A stretch of 64,000 bases of DNA, taken from contig JAEUPF010000040.1 in the NCBI GenBank assembly GCA_016790425.1, forward strand, positions 1 through 64,000, read 5' to 3'. This document shows positions 1 to 8,623 of this stretch, piece after piece. The notes under the pieces were generated by a model. It did not search any database. It was not told the DNA's origin and worked only from the letters and a program-made list of their open reading frames with translations. Source of the stretch: Rubrivivax sp. (GTDB lineage: Bacteria > Pseudomonadota > Gammaproteobacteria > Burkholderiales > Burkholderiaceae_C). The translations under genes and the position numbers were made by a program. The number at the start of each line of letters is the position of its first letter. The stretch's first letter is position 1.

Positions 1-1
1 G

Positions 2-124
2 CGCCGGGGGCGCGGCTGGCCGGTGGACTGGGAGGGGCGCGCGCTGCTGGCCGAAGTGCGCGTGGTGGCCGCGCGCCAGGTGGCGGCGGCGCCTATCCAC
101 ATGGTGCACCGGCCGCGCGGGTGA
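2..124 (+). CDS. C-terminal end of a gene cut by the left window edge
   Basis: An open frame enters from the left edge and stops with TGA at 122-124, leaving 40 codons. The visible tail contains GWPVDWEGRALLAEV followed by an Ala/Val-rich stretch and ends PIHMVHRPRG. Composition fits coding sequence here (G/C in nearly every third position), and no competing gene is present. I do not recognise the family from so short a piece. It converges on the nucleoside deaminase on the other strand, leaving only 24 bases between stops. Confidence 0.4.
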   Translation, partial: RRGRGWPVDWEGRALLAEVRVVAARQVAAAPIHMVHRPRG

Positions 125-148
125 ACGCAGCGGCCGCGGCGGCAGGCG

Positions 149-625
149 TCAGCGCGCCTGCCAGAAGCCGCGGTGCAGCGCCGCGATCTCCTCTTCGGCT
201 TCGGCCAGCGGGCCGAGCACCTCGATCTGCTTCTGCCCGCGCGCGAACACCTCGCGGCACGGCAGGTCGAGCGTCGGGTTCTCCGCGTGGTTGCCGGTCA
301 TTTCCAGCAGCCGCCGCTCGCTCATGCCGTAGACCAGCCGCCCGATGTTGGCCCAGTACTGCGTGCCGGCGCACATGGCACACGGCTCGACGGTGGTGAC
401 GAGCGTGCAAGGCCACAGCCGCTGCGCCCCGAGCCGATGCGCGGCCAGGCGCGCGAGCACCGCTTCGGCGTGGTTGACGGCGTCGACATTGCCTTGTTCG
501 AGCAGCACCGTCTCGCCGTCCTCGGCGACGAGCACGGCCCCGAACGGGTGGCGGCCCTGCTCCAGCGCGCGCCGGGCCACCGCGTTGGCGCGGCGCAGGG
601 CCTGCAGGGCTTGGGCGAGGTTCAT
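149..625 (-). CDS. nucleoside deaminase, guanine/cytosine-deaminase fold
   Basis: A 158-residue zinc-dependent deaminase of the CDA/TadA superfamily. The zinc motif is complete: HAE in NHAEAVL supplies the histidine and the proton-shuttling glutamate, and PCAMC supplies the two cysteines. The C-terminal segment NPTLDLPCREVF is of the kind seen in stand-alone base/nucleoside deaminases related to guanine deaminase rather than in tRNA-specific TadA. Purine catabolic genes begin 3 kb away, so a role in purine salvage or degradation (for example guanine to xanthine) is a fair inference, but the substrate cannot be read from sequence. It is transcribed alone and leftward, divergent from the metallopeptidase. 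Confidence 0.85.
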   Translation of the reverse strand: MNLAQALQALRRANAVARRALEQGRHPFGAVLVAEDGETVLLEQGNVDAVNHAEAVLARLAAHRLGAQRLWPCTLVTTVEPCAMCAGTQYWANIGRLVYGMSERRLLEMTGNHAENPTLDLPCREVFARGQKQIEVLGPLAEAEEEIAALHRGFWQAR

Positions 626-741
626 CGCCCCGGCAGGCTACACGATCCGCTCGCCCCCCTCGACCGTCATCTCCGCCGGCCCCTCATTGCGCCTATGCTG
701 CGCGCCCGGCGCGCTGCGGCGCCTGCCAGGAGGAGCCCGCC

Positions 742-3045
742 ATGTCGATGCCATTCCACGGCCGCCTGTTCACCTTCACGCAGCCCGACGGCACCGCGGT
801 GCAGCTGCGCGGCTGGGGCGACCAGAACCACGCCACCTTCGAGACCACCGACGGCTACACGGTGACGAAGAACCCGGCGACCGGCTTCTTCGAGGTGGCG
901 CGCCTTTCCCCCGACGGCAACGCGCTCGAGCCGGCGCCCGGCCCCGGCGGCCCGCTGGACGGTGCCGGCGCCGGCGTGCCGCGCGGCCTGCGCCTGAGCC
1001 GCCAGCGCGCCGCGGCCATCGCGCGCGAAGCGGCGCTGCGCACGCTGGGCACGCGCTGGCAGCAGCGGCGCCAGGAGCGCAAGCAGCAGCTGCGCACGAT
1101 CCGCGCCGTCGGCGCCGCCGGCGGGCCGCTGCTGGCGCCGCCGCAGCACCAGGTCGTCGGCGACTACGTGGGCCTGTGCCTGCTGATCGACTTCAGCGAC
1201 GCGCCGGCGACCATCGCGCGCGAGGAGGTCGAGCGCTTCTGCAACCAGAGCGGCTACAGCGGCTTCGGCAACAACGGTTCGGTATTCGACTTCTACCGCG
1301 ACAACTCGATCGGACGCTGCCGCTACACGAACATCGTCGCGCCGTACTACCGCGCGAAGAAGCCGAAGACCTACTACACCGACCGCACGATCGCGCAGCC
1401 GCAGCGGGCGATCGAGCTCATCACCGAGGCGCTGAACTTCCACAAGGGGGCGGGTTTCGACTTCGCGCCGCTCACCGCCGACAGCGCCGGCTACGTCTAC
1501 GCGATGAACGTCTACTACGCGGGGCCGGTCACCAACAACTGGGCCGAGGGACTGTGGCCGCACTCGCACCACCTGGGCAGCCCGCTCGTGCTGCGCCCGG
1601 GCAAGTCGGCGTTCGACTACCAGTTCACCGCGATGGGTTCCGAGCTCGAGCTGGGCACGTTCTGCCACGAGAACGGGCACATGCTGTGCGACTACCCCGA
1701 CCTGTACGACTACGGCGGCGAATCGAGCGGCGTGGGCATGTACTGCCTGATGTGCGCGGGCAACTTCAGCGAGAAGAACCCGGTCCCGGTCAGCGCCTAC
1801 CTCAAGCGCGCCAGCGGCTGGGCGCGCAACGTGATCCCGATGGAGCACGACAAGGTCGTCACGCTCGCGGCGGGCAGCAACGACTGCGCCTTGTACGCGC
1901 GCAGCGGCCGCGAATACTTCCTCGTCGAGAACCGGCAGCAAGGCGGCCGCGACGCGGCGCTGCCCGATGCCGGCCTGGCCATCTGGCACATCGACGAGGA
2001 AGGCGACAACAGCGCCGAGCAGATGACCGCCGCCAGCCACTACGAACTCTCGCTGATGCAGGCCGACGGCCTGTTCCAGCTGGAGCGGCAGCGCAGCAAC
2101 CTCGGCGACGCGGGCGACCTCTACGCCGGCGGCGCGGCGCGCTTCGCCGACGACACCACACCTTCGAGCAAGTGGTGGAACGGCACTTCCTCGAACCTGG
2201 CGATCGGCGAGGTCTCGGCCAATGGCGCTTCGATGACGTTCCGCTGCCGCTTCGGCAGCGTGGTGACACCACCACCGCCGCCGCCGCCCGCGGTGCGCCA
2301 TGTCTCCACGCCCAACCGCGCGATTCCCGACAACAACGCGGCCGGCATCGCCGACACCATCGACGTGCCCGAGGCGGTGGCGATCGCCTCGATCAAGGTG
2401 GGGCTGGACATCACGCATTCGTACCAGGGCGACCTGCGCGTCACGCTCAGCACGCCGTGGGGCGTGCTCGTCGAACTGCACCCTAAGGGCCAGGGCGGCA
2501 ACACGCGCGACCTCAGGCTCACCTACGACGAAGCGATGCTGCCGGCGCTTTCCACGCTGCGCGGCCGCAGCACGAAGGGCGCGTGGAAGCTCGCCGTGCA
2601 GGACCTCGCCGCGGTCGACACCGGCCGGCTCGTGAGCTGGGGGCTGGACTTCACCGCCGCGGTGGCGACGCCCGGGCCGGTGGAGCTGAAGGAGTCGCCG
2701 GGCACGACGATCCCCGACAACAACGCCACCGGCATCGAGCGCGCGCTGCTCAATGCGACGGCGCTGACCATCGGCAGCCTCGAGGTGTCGGTCGACATCT
2801 CGCACACCTACATCGGCGATCTGCAGGTGAGCCTGGTGGCGCCTTCCGGCAGCGCCATCGTGCTGCACGACCGCAGCGGCGGCTCGACGCGCGACCTGGC
2901 GAAGACCTACACGGCGGCGACGACGCCGGCGCTGGCGACGCTGGCGGGCAAGGCGGCGGCGGGAACGTGGAAGCTGCGCGTCGTCGACCGCGCAGCGCAG
3001 GACGAGGGCAAGCTCAACAGCTGGCGCGTGTTGATCAAGCCGTAG
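742..3045 (+). CDS. M6-type metallopeptidase with two C-terminal P-domains
   Basis: 767 residues. The catalytic zinc motif is CHENGH (His309, Glu310, His313), followed by DYPDLYDYGG, the usual continuation in immune-inhibitor-A-like M6 peptidases. A proline run near residues 512-518 separates the protease from two tandem proprotein-convertase P-domains (about 520-640 and 650-767). Both carry PDNNA and a DISHTY/DITHSY beta-strand motif, so they are internal duplicates. The start is set by AGGAGGAG at 728-735. Oddly there is no N-terminal signal peptide: the protein begins MSMPFHGRLFTFTQPDG. Most M6 enzymes are secreted, so export by another route or a cytoplasmic role must be considered. Monocistronic. 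Confidence 0.85.
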   Translation: MSMPFHGRLFTFTQPDGTAVQLRGWGDQNHATFETTDGYTVTKNPATGFFEVARLSPDGNALEPAPGPGGPLDGAGAGVPRGLRLSRQRAAAIAREAALRTLGTRWQQRRQERKQQLRTIRAVGAAGGPLLAPPQHQVVGDYVGLCLLIDFSDAPATIAREEVERFCNQSGYSGFGNNGSVFDFYRDNSIGRCRYTNIVAPYYRAKKPKTYYTDRTIAQPQRAIELITEALNFHKGAGFDFAPLTADSAGYVYAMNVYYAGPVTNNWAEGLWPHSHHLGSPLVLRPGKSAFDYQFTAMGSELELGTFCHENGHMLCDYPDLYDYGGESSGVGMYCLMCAGNFSEKNPVPVSAYLKRASGWARNVIPMEHDKVVTLAAGSNDCALYARSGREYFLVENRQQGGRDAALPDAGLAIWHIDEEGDNSAEQMTAASHYELSLMQADGLFQLERQRSNLGDAGDLYAGGAARFADDTTPSSKWWNGTSSNLAIGEVSANGASMTFRCRFGSVVTPPPPPPPAVRHVSTPNRAIPDNNAAGIADTIDVPEAVAIASIKVGLDITHSYQGDLRVTLSTPWGVLVELHPKGQGGNTRDLRLTYDEAMLPALSTLRGRSTKGAWKLAVQDLAAVDTGRLVSWGLDFTAAVATPGPVELKESPGTTIPDNNATGIERALLNATALTIGSLEVSVDISHTYIGDLQVSLVAPSGSAIVLHDRSGGSTRDLAKTYTAATTPALATLAGKAAAGTWKLRVVDRAAQDEGKLNSWRVLIKP

Positions 3046-3365
3046 CCGCTGCAACGCCCAAGGCGCAGCAAGCGCGCGGCCGGAAAAGGAGAAGCCCCGG
3101 GTTTTCAATCCGGGGCTTCTGGCCCAATTCCGCAATTGCTTGCTTCAGTCGGGTCACGGCCTGAGCCGCGATTGAAGAGTAGCGCCGCTCGAGCGCCAGG
3201 AATGTCGGACCGCTTCCCGACCCGGTGTAGGACGGCTCCGCACGCGATGAGCCCGCGATGCGCGGGCCCGGTGCCGGCGAACGCGGGTGGTCAGGGCGTT
3301 CGGGCTGCCGAGCACAGCATCGAGCACTGCGCCGGCAAGGCGCCGGTGCGCAAGGCCACCGGCCT
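3046..3365. other. 320-base gap between convergent genes
   Basis: This stretch holds the inverted repeat at 3090-3120 and otherwise no gene I can support. Short open frames run through it on both strands but lack a recognisable domain, a ribosome site or a coherent start. It is somewhat less GC-rich than its surroundings near 3120-3180. Confidence 0.5.
3090..3120. terminator. intrinsic terminator-like hairpin between convergent genes
   Basis: A perfect 11-bp stem (AGAAGCCCCGG pairing with CCGGGGCTTCT) closes a 9-base loop. Read on the minus strand it is followed by CCTTTTCC, a short T-rich run, so it best serves the M20 peptidase gene arriving from the right. It may also stop transcription from the M6 peptidase. 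Confidence 0.6.
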
Positions 3366-4610
3366 TCAGGCCGCGAGCATGTCTCGCAGGGTGCGTGCCA
3401 CCACCTTCGTCGCGCGGCGCAGGTCTTCGAGCACGAGGTGTTCGTCGGCGCGCTTGGCGTTGCTCTCCAGCACGGTGCGCGGGCCGGCACCGTAGATGAC
3501 CGCGGCGACGCCGGCGGCACCGTACAGGCGCACGTCGGTGTACAGCGGCGTGCCGCTCACCGGGATCGGCTCGCCGAACACCGCCTCGCCGTGCTTGCGG
3601 ATGGCGGTGACGAGCGGGGCGTTGGCCTGCTGCGGCTTCAGCGCCTGCGCCAGCAGCAGCCGGCGGATCTCCACGCGCACGCCGGGGCATTCGGCCACCG
3701 TCGATTCGATCAGCGTGCGCACTTCGGCTTCCACCGCGGCGGCGTCTTCTTCGGGGATCATGCGGCGGTCGAGCTTGAGCACCACCTTGCCCGGCACGAC
3801 GTTGGTGTTGCTGCCGCCTTCGATGCGGCCGACGTTGAGGTAGGGGTGGGTGATGCCGGTGATGCCGGAGCGGCGCCCGCGCAGGACGTCGTTGTGCGCG
3901 TAGAGAGCCGCCAGCAGCTTCGTCGCGGCCTGCAGCGCGTCCACACCGGTTTGCGGGTAGGCCGCGTGCGAGGCCAGGCCGTGCAGCGTCACCTCCATCT
4001 GCAGGCAGCCGTTGTGCGCCGTCACCACCTGGTAGCTGAAGCCGGCGGCGATGAGGTAGTCGGGCTCGGTGAGCTGGTGCGCCAGCAGCCAGCCCGGGCC
4101 CAGTTCGCCGCCGAATTCCTCGTCGTAGGTGAAGTGCAACTCGACGGTGCCCCTCAGCGCCCCGGCCAGTTCTTCCAGCGCCAGCAGCGCGAAGGTGTAG
4201 GTGGCGAAGTCGCTCTTGCTCACCGCGGCGGCGCGGCCGTACAGGCGCCCCTCGACGATGTCCGCGCCGTAGGGCGGGTGAGCCCAGCCTTCGCCCGGCG
4301 GCACCACGTCGCCGTGCGCGTTGAGCGCGATCACCGGCCCGCCGTGGCCGAAACGGTGGCGCACGATCAGGTTGGTGATCGACTGCATGCCCTGGGCGTG
4401 CACCTGCGCCTGCGGCACCGGGTGCTTCTCGGCCGCGAGGCCCATGCCGGCCAGCAGCGCGGCGGTCTTGTCGGCGTGCGGCGCGTTGTCGCCCGGCGGC
4501 GTGTCGGTGGGCACGCGCACCAGCGCCTGCAGGAAGCGCACCTCCTCGTCGAAGCGGCGGTCCACCGCAGCGTCGAGGCGGGCGTACACGTCGCGCGGAT
4601 CGTCGGACAT
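3366..4610 (-). CDS. M20 family metallopeptidase / ArgE-DapE type deacylase
   Basis: 415 residues from the ATG at 4610, chosen because MSDDPRDVYARLDAA begins the conserved fold. An upstream in-frame ATG would add 28 residues of low-complexity sequence. Metal-site motifs of the M20 amidohydrolases are visible: AHGDVVPPGEGW, then an Asp after GRAAAVSK, then TYDEEFGGE carrying the paired glutamates, and a dimerisation-domain segment around HGLASHAAYPQTGVDA. Family members hydrolyse N-acyl or N-carbamoyl amides. It is the last gene of the leftward purine operon, 95 bases after the UraD-AllC fusion. I infer that it may act on a ureido intermediate such as ureidoglycolate, but general ArgE/DapE-like deacylation is equally possible. 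Confidence 0.8.
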   Translation of the reverse strand: MSDDPRDVYARLDAAVDRRFDEEVRFLQALVRVPTDTPPGDNAPHADKTAALLAGMGLAAEKHPVPQAQVHAQGMQSITNLIVRHRFGHGGPVIALNAHGDVVPPGEGWAHPPYGADIVEGRLYGRAAAVSKSDFATYTFALLALEELAGALRGTVELHFTYDEEFGGELGPGWLLAHQLTEPDYLIAAGFSYQVVTAHNGCLQMEVTLHGLASHAAYPQTGVDALQAATKLLAALYAHNDVLRGRRSGITGITHPYLNVGRIEGGSNTNVVPGKVVLKLDRRMIPEEDAAAVEAEVRTLIESTVAECPGVRVEIRRLLLAQALKPQQANAPLVTAIRKHGEAVFGEPIPVSGTPLYTDVRLYGAAGVAAVIYGAGPRTVLESNAKRADEHLVLEDLRRATKVVARTLRDMLAA

Positions 4611-4705
4611 CGTTGTCGTTTCCAATCGAAGGAAGATGGGGAAGTGAAGAAGCGGAAGCGGAAGCGGACGAAGGCAGCGGGCCGCGCGGCGCAAGGCCGG
4701 CGTTC

Positions 4706-6496
4706 CTACAGGTTCTCGTAGAGGTGGCCGAAGGCGCGCACCGCCAGCTCGATGTCTTCGTTGGCCGTGCTTTCCAGCGGGTTGTGGCTGATGCCCGAGT
4801 TCTGCCCGCGCACGAACAGCATCGCCTGCGGCATCACCTCATGCAGCTTCATCGCGTCGTGCCCGGCGCCGCTGGGCATGCGGAACACCGGCAGCCCCAG
4901 GTGCTGCACGGCCGCCTCCCAGCGCTGCTGCCAGGCCGCAGCGCTGGGCGCGGCGGCGGCGCGGATCGTCATCTCGGCGCTGTACTGCAGGCCGCGGCGC
5001 CGCGTCAGCCGCGCCAGCTCGGCCAGCGTGTCGCGCTCGCAGGCGTCGCGCACTTCGTTGGTGGTGGCGCGGATGTCCAGGCTGAAGCGGCAGCGCCCGG
5101 GCACGACGTTGATCGAGCCGGAGGGCACCTCGAGCATGCCCACCGTGCCCACCAGGTCGGGCACGGCGGCGGCGCGCGCCTCGAGGAACAGCACGAGCTG
5201 CGCCGCGGCGGTGGCGGCGTCGCGGCGGCGGTCCATCGGCGTCGTGCCGGCGTGGCTGGCCTGGCCGGTGATCTCGCACAGGTGCCGCACGCTGCCGTTG
5301 ATCGAGGTGACGATCCCCAGCGGCAGGTCGAGCTCGTTGAGCACCGGCCCCTGCTCGATGTGCACTTCGACGAAGCCGAGGTAGCGCGCCGGGTCGCGCT
5401 TCAACCGGGCGATCGCGGCCAGGCCGTCCGGGCCTCCCGACGCCAGGCCGGCGGCCTTCATCGCCTCGCGCATCGGCACGCCGTCGGCGTCGCGCTGGTC
5501 GAGCCAGGCGGCGTCGAAGTGGCCGGTGATCGCGCCCGAGCCGAGGAAGGTGGCCTTGTAGCGCTGCCCTTCCTCCTCGGCAAAGGCGACCACTTCGAGG
5601 CCGTGGCGCAGCCGCCTGCCGCTGCGCTTGAGCTCGCGCACCACCGCCATCGGCACGAAGATGCCCAGGCGACCGTCGTACTTGCCGCCGTTGCGCACGG
5701 TGTCGTAGTGGCTGCCGGTGAGCAGCCGCGGTGCCGCGGCATCGCTGCCTTCGTAGACGCCGACGACGTTGCCCACCGCGTCGATGTGCACGGCGTCGAA
5801 GCCGCAGTCCTCGCGCATCCACTGGGCGATGTCGCGGGCGCAGGCGCGGTGCGCTTCGGTCAGGTACGTCACCGTCAACTGACCGGCCTCGGCGAAGCCG
5901 GGGTCGCTGTGGCGGGCGAGCTGCTCGGCCCAGTCCCAGACACGGTTGCCGTCGTCGGGCGTGGCGCCGAACTTGTCCGCCAGGCGCATCTCGGCGATGC
6001 GGTGGATGTTGCGCAGCGCCTCGGCGAACTCGAAATCGGGGTGACTCGCCAGGCGCCGCTCGAAGGTGGCGATGATCTCGCGCCGGTGCAGCCCCAGGCC
6101 GCGCGGCCCGCGCACGGCGAGGATGAACGGCCAGCCGAACTTCGCGTTGTAGTCGGCGTTGAGCTTCTGGATGTGGGCGAACTCCTCGGGCGTGCAATCG
6201 GTGAGCCCGGCTTTGCCTTGCTCGTTCGTGCTCTCGGCGGTCAGCGTCTTGCTCACCATCGCCTTGCCGGCGAGTTCGGGGTGGGCGCGGATGAGCACGA
6301 GCTGGCGCTCGCGCCCGGCTTCGCGCACCGAGCGCACCAGCGCCAGCTTCAGCGCCGCCAGCGTGGCGAACGGCCGCTGCGCCGCCGCCGCCTCGGCCAC
6401 CCACGGCGAATGCTCGTAGGTGCCTGCGAGCAGTGCCGCGAACTCGGCGGGTGATGCGGCGTTCAGCTGCGCCAGGGTCAACGTCGTCGTCGGCAT
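4706..6496 (-). CDS. allC: fused OHCU decarboxylase (UraD) and allantoate amidohydrolase (AllC)
   Basis: 596 residues joining two successive ureide-pathway activities. Residues 1 to about 175 are UraD, which decarboxylates 2-oxo-4-hydroxy-4-carboxy-5-ureidoimidazoline to S-allantoin. Its signatures are AHPELAG, STNEQGKAGL and FGWPFILAVRG. The remainder is an M20-type allantoate amidohydrolase with metal-site motifs SHYDTV, GGKYDGRLG, AEEEGQRY, EVHIEQGP and GAGHDAM. The decarboxylase supplies substrate for allantoinase (PuuE, encoded 35 bases upstream), whose product the AllC half then opens, so one polypeptide flanks the PuuE step. The start MPTTTLTLAQLN fits standard UraD N-termini. Neither half appears truncated or lacks a key residue. 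Confidence 0.93.
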   Translation of the reverse strand: MPTTTLTLAQLNAASPAEFAALLAGTYEHSPWVAEAAAAQRPFATLAALKLALVRSVREAGRERQLVLIRAHPELAGKAMVSKTLTAESTNEQGKAGLTDCTPEEFAHIQKLNADYNAKFGWPFILAVRGPRGLGLHRREIIATFERRLASHPDFEFAEALRNIHRIAEMRLADKFGATPDDGNRVWDWAEQLARHSDPGFAEAGQLTVTYLTEAHRACARDIAQWMREDCGFDAVHIDAVGNVVGVYEGSDAAAPRLLTGSHYDTVRNGGKYDGRLGIFVPMAVVRELKRSGRRLRHGLEVVAFAEEEGQRYKATFLGSGAITGHFDAAWLDQRDADGVPMREAMKAAGLASGGPDGLAAIARLKRDPARYLGFVEVHIEQGPVLNELDLPLGIVTSINGSVRHLCEITGQASHAGTTPMDRRRDAATAAAQLVLFLEARAAAVPDLVGTVGMLEVPSGSINVVPGRCRFSLDIRATTNEVRDACERDTLAELARLTRRRGLQYSAEMTIRAAAAPSAAAWQQRWEAAVQHLGLPVFRMPSGAGHDAMKLHEVMPQAMLFVRGQNSGISHNPLESTANEDIELAVRAFGHLYENL

Positions 6497-6531
6497 GCTC
6501 GCTCCCGGCTCGTTGCCGTTGTCCTCTTGTC

Positions 6532-7578
6532 TCATTCCCAGACGAACGCGGTCGCGGCGTCGAACGGGTGCTGCGCGCGCCAGTGGCGCGCGATGTCGAT
6601 GCGCCGCGCCACCCAGACGCGGCCGTGCCGCTGCACATGGTCGAGGAAGTGCTGCAAGGCGCGCATCCGCCCGGGCCGGCCGAGCAGTCGGCAGTGCATG
6701 CCGATGCTCATCATTGCCGGGCCGCCCTGGCCCTCCGCCGGGTCGCGTTCGCCTTCGGCATACAGCACGTCGAAGGTGTCGCGCAGGTACTGGAAGAACG
6801 GGTCGCCGTGGCTGAAGCCCTGCGGCAATGCAAAGCGCATGTCGTTGCAGTCCAGCGTGTACGGCACCACCAGGTGCGGCGCCAGCGTGCCGTCGCTCTT
6901 CTTCACCTGCAGCCACAACGGCAGGTCGTCGCCGTAGTAGTCGCTGTCGTACTCGAAGCCGCCGAAGTCGGCCACCAGCCGCCGCGTGTTGGGGCTGTCG
7001 CGGCCGGTGTACCAGCCCAGGCCGTGCACGGCGGCGGCTGCACCACCGTTGCCGCCGCGCCTGCCGGTGAGGCGCTCGATGATCTCGACGCCGCGCTGCA
7101 GGTGCTCGCGCTCGGTCGCCTCGTCGGTGTTCTGGTAGTGGATCCAGCGCCAGCCGTGGCAGGCGATCTCGTGCCCGAGTTCGACGAAGGCCGCGGTCAC
7201 CTCCGGGCAGCGTTCCAGCGCCATGCTGACGCCGAACACGGTGAGCGGCAGGCCGCGGCGTTCGAACTCGCGCAGCAGGCGCCACACGCCGACGCGGCTG
7301 CCGTACTCGTAGATGCCCTCCATGCTCAGGTGCCGCGCCGGGTAGGACGCCGGGTTGAACATCTCGGAGAGGAACTGCTCGCTGCCGGCATCGCCGTGCA
7401 GGACGCTGTTCTCGCCGCCCTCTTCGTAGTTGAGGACGAACTGCACCGCGACGCGCGCGTTGCCGGGCCAGTGCGGGTGCGGTGGGCGCCGGCCGTAGCC
7501 GCGCAAGTCCCGGGGGTAGCGTGGCGAAGCGGGGGATGACGGGGCCGGCGAAGGGGGCGACGAAGCGTTCGATGCCAT
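6532..7578 (-). CDS. puuE: allantoinase PuuE, polysaccharide-deacetylase type
   Basis: 348 residues of the metal-independent allantoinase family related to polysaccharide deacetylases, unrelated to the cyclic-amidohydrolase AllB. Diagnostic segments are RYPRDLRGYG near the start, VQFVLNYEEGGENS, ACHGWRWIHYQ and MSIGMHCRLLGRPGR near the end. It hydrolyses allantoin to allantoate in the cytoplasm. The first about 20 residues are an Ser/Pro/Ala-rich extension, so the true start could lie slightly further in, although no other Met precedes the fold. The gene starts 5 bases after the GntR regulator stops and lies 35 bases before the UraD-AllC gene, so the three form one operon. Confidence 0.95.
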   Translation of the reverse strand: MASNASSPPSPAPSSPASPRYPRDLRGYGRRPPHPHWPGNARVAVQFVLNYEEGGENSVLHGDAGSEQFLSEMFNPASYPARHLSMEGIYEYGSRVGVWRLLREFERRGLPLTVFGVSMALERCPEVTAAFVELGHEIACHGWRWIHYQNTDEATEREHLQRGVEIIERLTGRRGGNGGAAAAVHGLGWYTGRDSPNTRRLVADFGGFEYDSDYYGDDLPLWLQVKKSDGTLAPHLVVPYTLDCNDMRFALPQGFSHGDPFFQYLRDTFDVLYAEGERDPAEGQGGPAMMSIGMHCRLLGRPGRMRALQHFLDHVQRHGRVWVARRIDIARHWRAQHPFDAATAFVWE

Positions 7579-7583
7579 CGGAT

Positions 7584-8333
7584 TCACGCCCGCGGTTTCA
7601 GCACCGCGGCGAGGTCGGGGTTGCGCGGGTCCAGGCGCAGGTTGCGCTCGACGCTGGCCACATGCTGTTCCATCAGGCGCACGGCGGCGCGCCCGTCGCG
7701 CTTGTCCAGCGCGTCGACGATCTGCACGTGCTCGCTTTGCGAATGCTCGGCCGAATGCGCCGACTGGTACATCAGCGCGATGAGCTGCGAGCGGCTGAGC
7801 AGGTCCGCGACCAGCTCGGCCAGCACCTCGTTGCCGAGCATGCGTGCGAGGATGACGTGGAAGTCGGCGAGCAGCCGCGTGCGCCCCGAGACATCGACGC
7901 GCGAGACGGCGCCGCGCTCTTCGCGCAGGTGGGCGCGCAGCTCGGCCACCTGGGCGTCGGTGATGGTGGCGGCGAGCTGGCGCACCATGCCGCCTTCGAC
8001 CATGCGCCGCACCTCGAACACCTGGCGCGCTTCCTCGACGCTGGGCATGGCGACCATCGCGCCGCGCGCCGGCTCCAGCGTCACCAGGCGGTCGCGGCTC
8101 AACTGGTTCAGCGCCTGCCGCACCACCGTGCGCGAGACGGCGAAGACGTCGGCGATCTGCTGCTCGACGAGGCGCGTGCCCGGCATCAGCCGCCGCTCGA
8201 CGATGGCGCTGGTGATGCTGTCGACGATCTGGTCGGTGGTGCTGGCGCCGGCGCCGGCGCCGGCCGCGGCTGCGGCGCCGCGCGCCGCCGCATCGACGAG
8301 GCGGAGCTTGGCGGCGGCGGGCTTGCGGGGCAT
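7584..8333 (-). CDS. GntR family regulator with FCD domain, likely purine-catabolism regulator
   Basis: 249 residues from MPRKPAAAK. A winged-helix DNA-binding domain (about 35-105, with VFAVSRTVVRQALNQLSRD as recognition region) is followed by an all-helical FCD ligand domain (EVRRMVEGGM through HVASVERNLR). That domain carries the Asp/His metal-ligand pattern typical of FadR-like regulators (DFHVIL, SEHVQIVDA). An Ala/Gly-rich linker precedes the DNA-binding domain. An upstream ATG at 8396 would add 21 residues but starts inside the control region. The gene leads the puuE operon and is divergent from the Bug/puuD operon. Two TGTATACA palindromes lie between them, and a third lies before the permease at 59 kb. 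Urate-pathway control is an inference from this arrangement. Confidence 0.9.
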   Translation of the reverse strand: MPRKPAAAKLRLVDAAARGAAAAAGAGAGASTTDQIVDSITSAIVERRLMPGTRLVEQQIADVFAVSRTVVRQALNQLSRDRLVTLEPARGAMVAMPSVEEARQVFEVRRMVEGGMVRQLAATITDAQVAELRAHLREERGAVSRVDVSGRTRLLADFHVILARMLGNEVLAELVADLLSRSQLIALMYQSAHSAEHSQSEHVQIVDALDKRDGRAAVRLMEQHVASVERNLRLDPRNPDLAAVLKPRA

Positions 8334-8369
8334 CGGGGACGGCGGCGGCGGGAGGAATCGGCGCAGCGG

Positions 8370-8381
8370 ACTGTATACACT
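8370..8381. promoter_or_regulatory. GntR-type operator, site A (one-mismatch palindrome)
   Basis: ACTGTATACACT is a near-palindrome lying 37 bases upstream of the GntR start codon. It matches the perfect site B except at one arm position. Its centre is 157 bp from the centre of site B, close to fifteen helical turns, so the two sites would face the same side of the DNA. Confidence 0.7.
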
Positions 8382-8525
8382 TCTGCCGGCGGCCACAAGC
8401 CGTCAGGGCCGCGCCGGCCGCTGACGGCTGCCGCGCTGTCGCAGGGAAGCGGCTCCCGCCTCCGGCCCGCCACGACGGTCGCCGACCCGCCGGCCCGGGA
8501 AAACCCGGGGCTCCTGTGCGCACAT

Positions 8526-8539
8526 GACTGTATACAGTC
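8526..8539. promoter_or_regulatory. GntR-type operator, site B (perfect 14-bp palindrome)
   Basis: GACTGTATACAGTC reads the same on both strands. It stands 85 bases upstream of the Bug receptor ATG, within the divergent control region of the purine cluster. TGTATACA-centred palindromes are typical operators for FCD-subfamily GntR proteins, and such a regulator is encoded beside it. Confidence 0.8.
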
Positions 8540-8623
8540 TGCCGCGCGCGATCGCGCCGGAAGGAAGTTCCTTCGATCCGGCCTCGTGCCGCCTTTCACG
8601 CCCGCCACCGCTGGAGACCCCCG

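Noticed and set aside
667..3135. Very long open frames antisense or out of frame to real genes, for example 667-3135 and 30171-34229
   Set aside because: They overlap well-supported genes, have Arg/Ala/Gly/Pro-dominated translations with no domain, and arise because stop codons are rare at this GC content.
3123..3300. Minus-strand frame with a plausible peptide (LERRYSSIAAQAVTRLKQ) after the M20 gene
   Set aside because: It has no start, no recognisable family and runs into the terminator hairpin. A decayed fragment is possible but cannot be supported.
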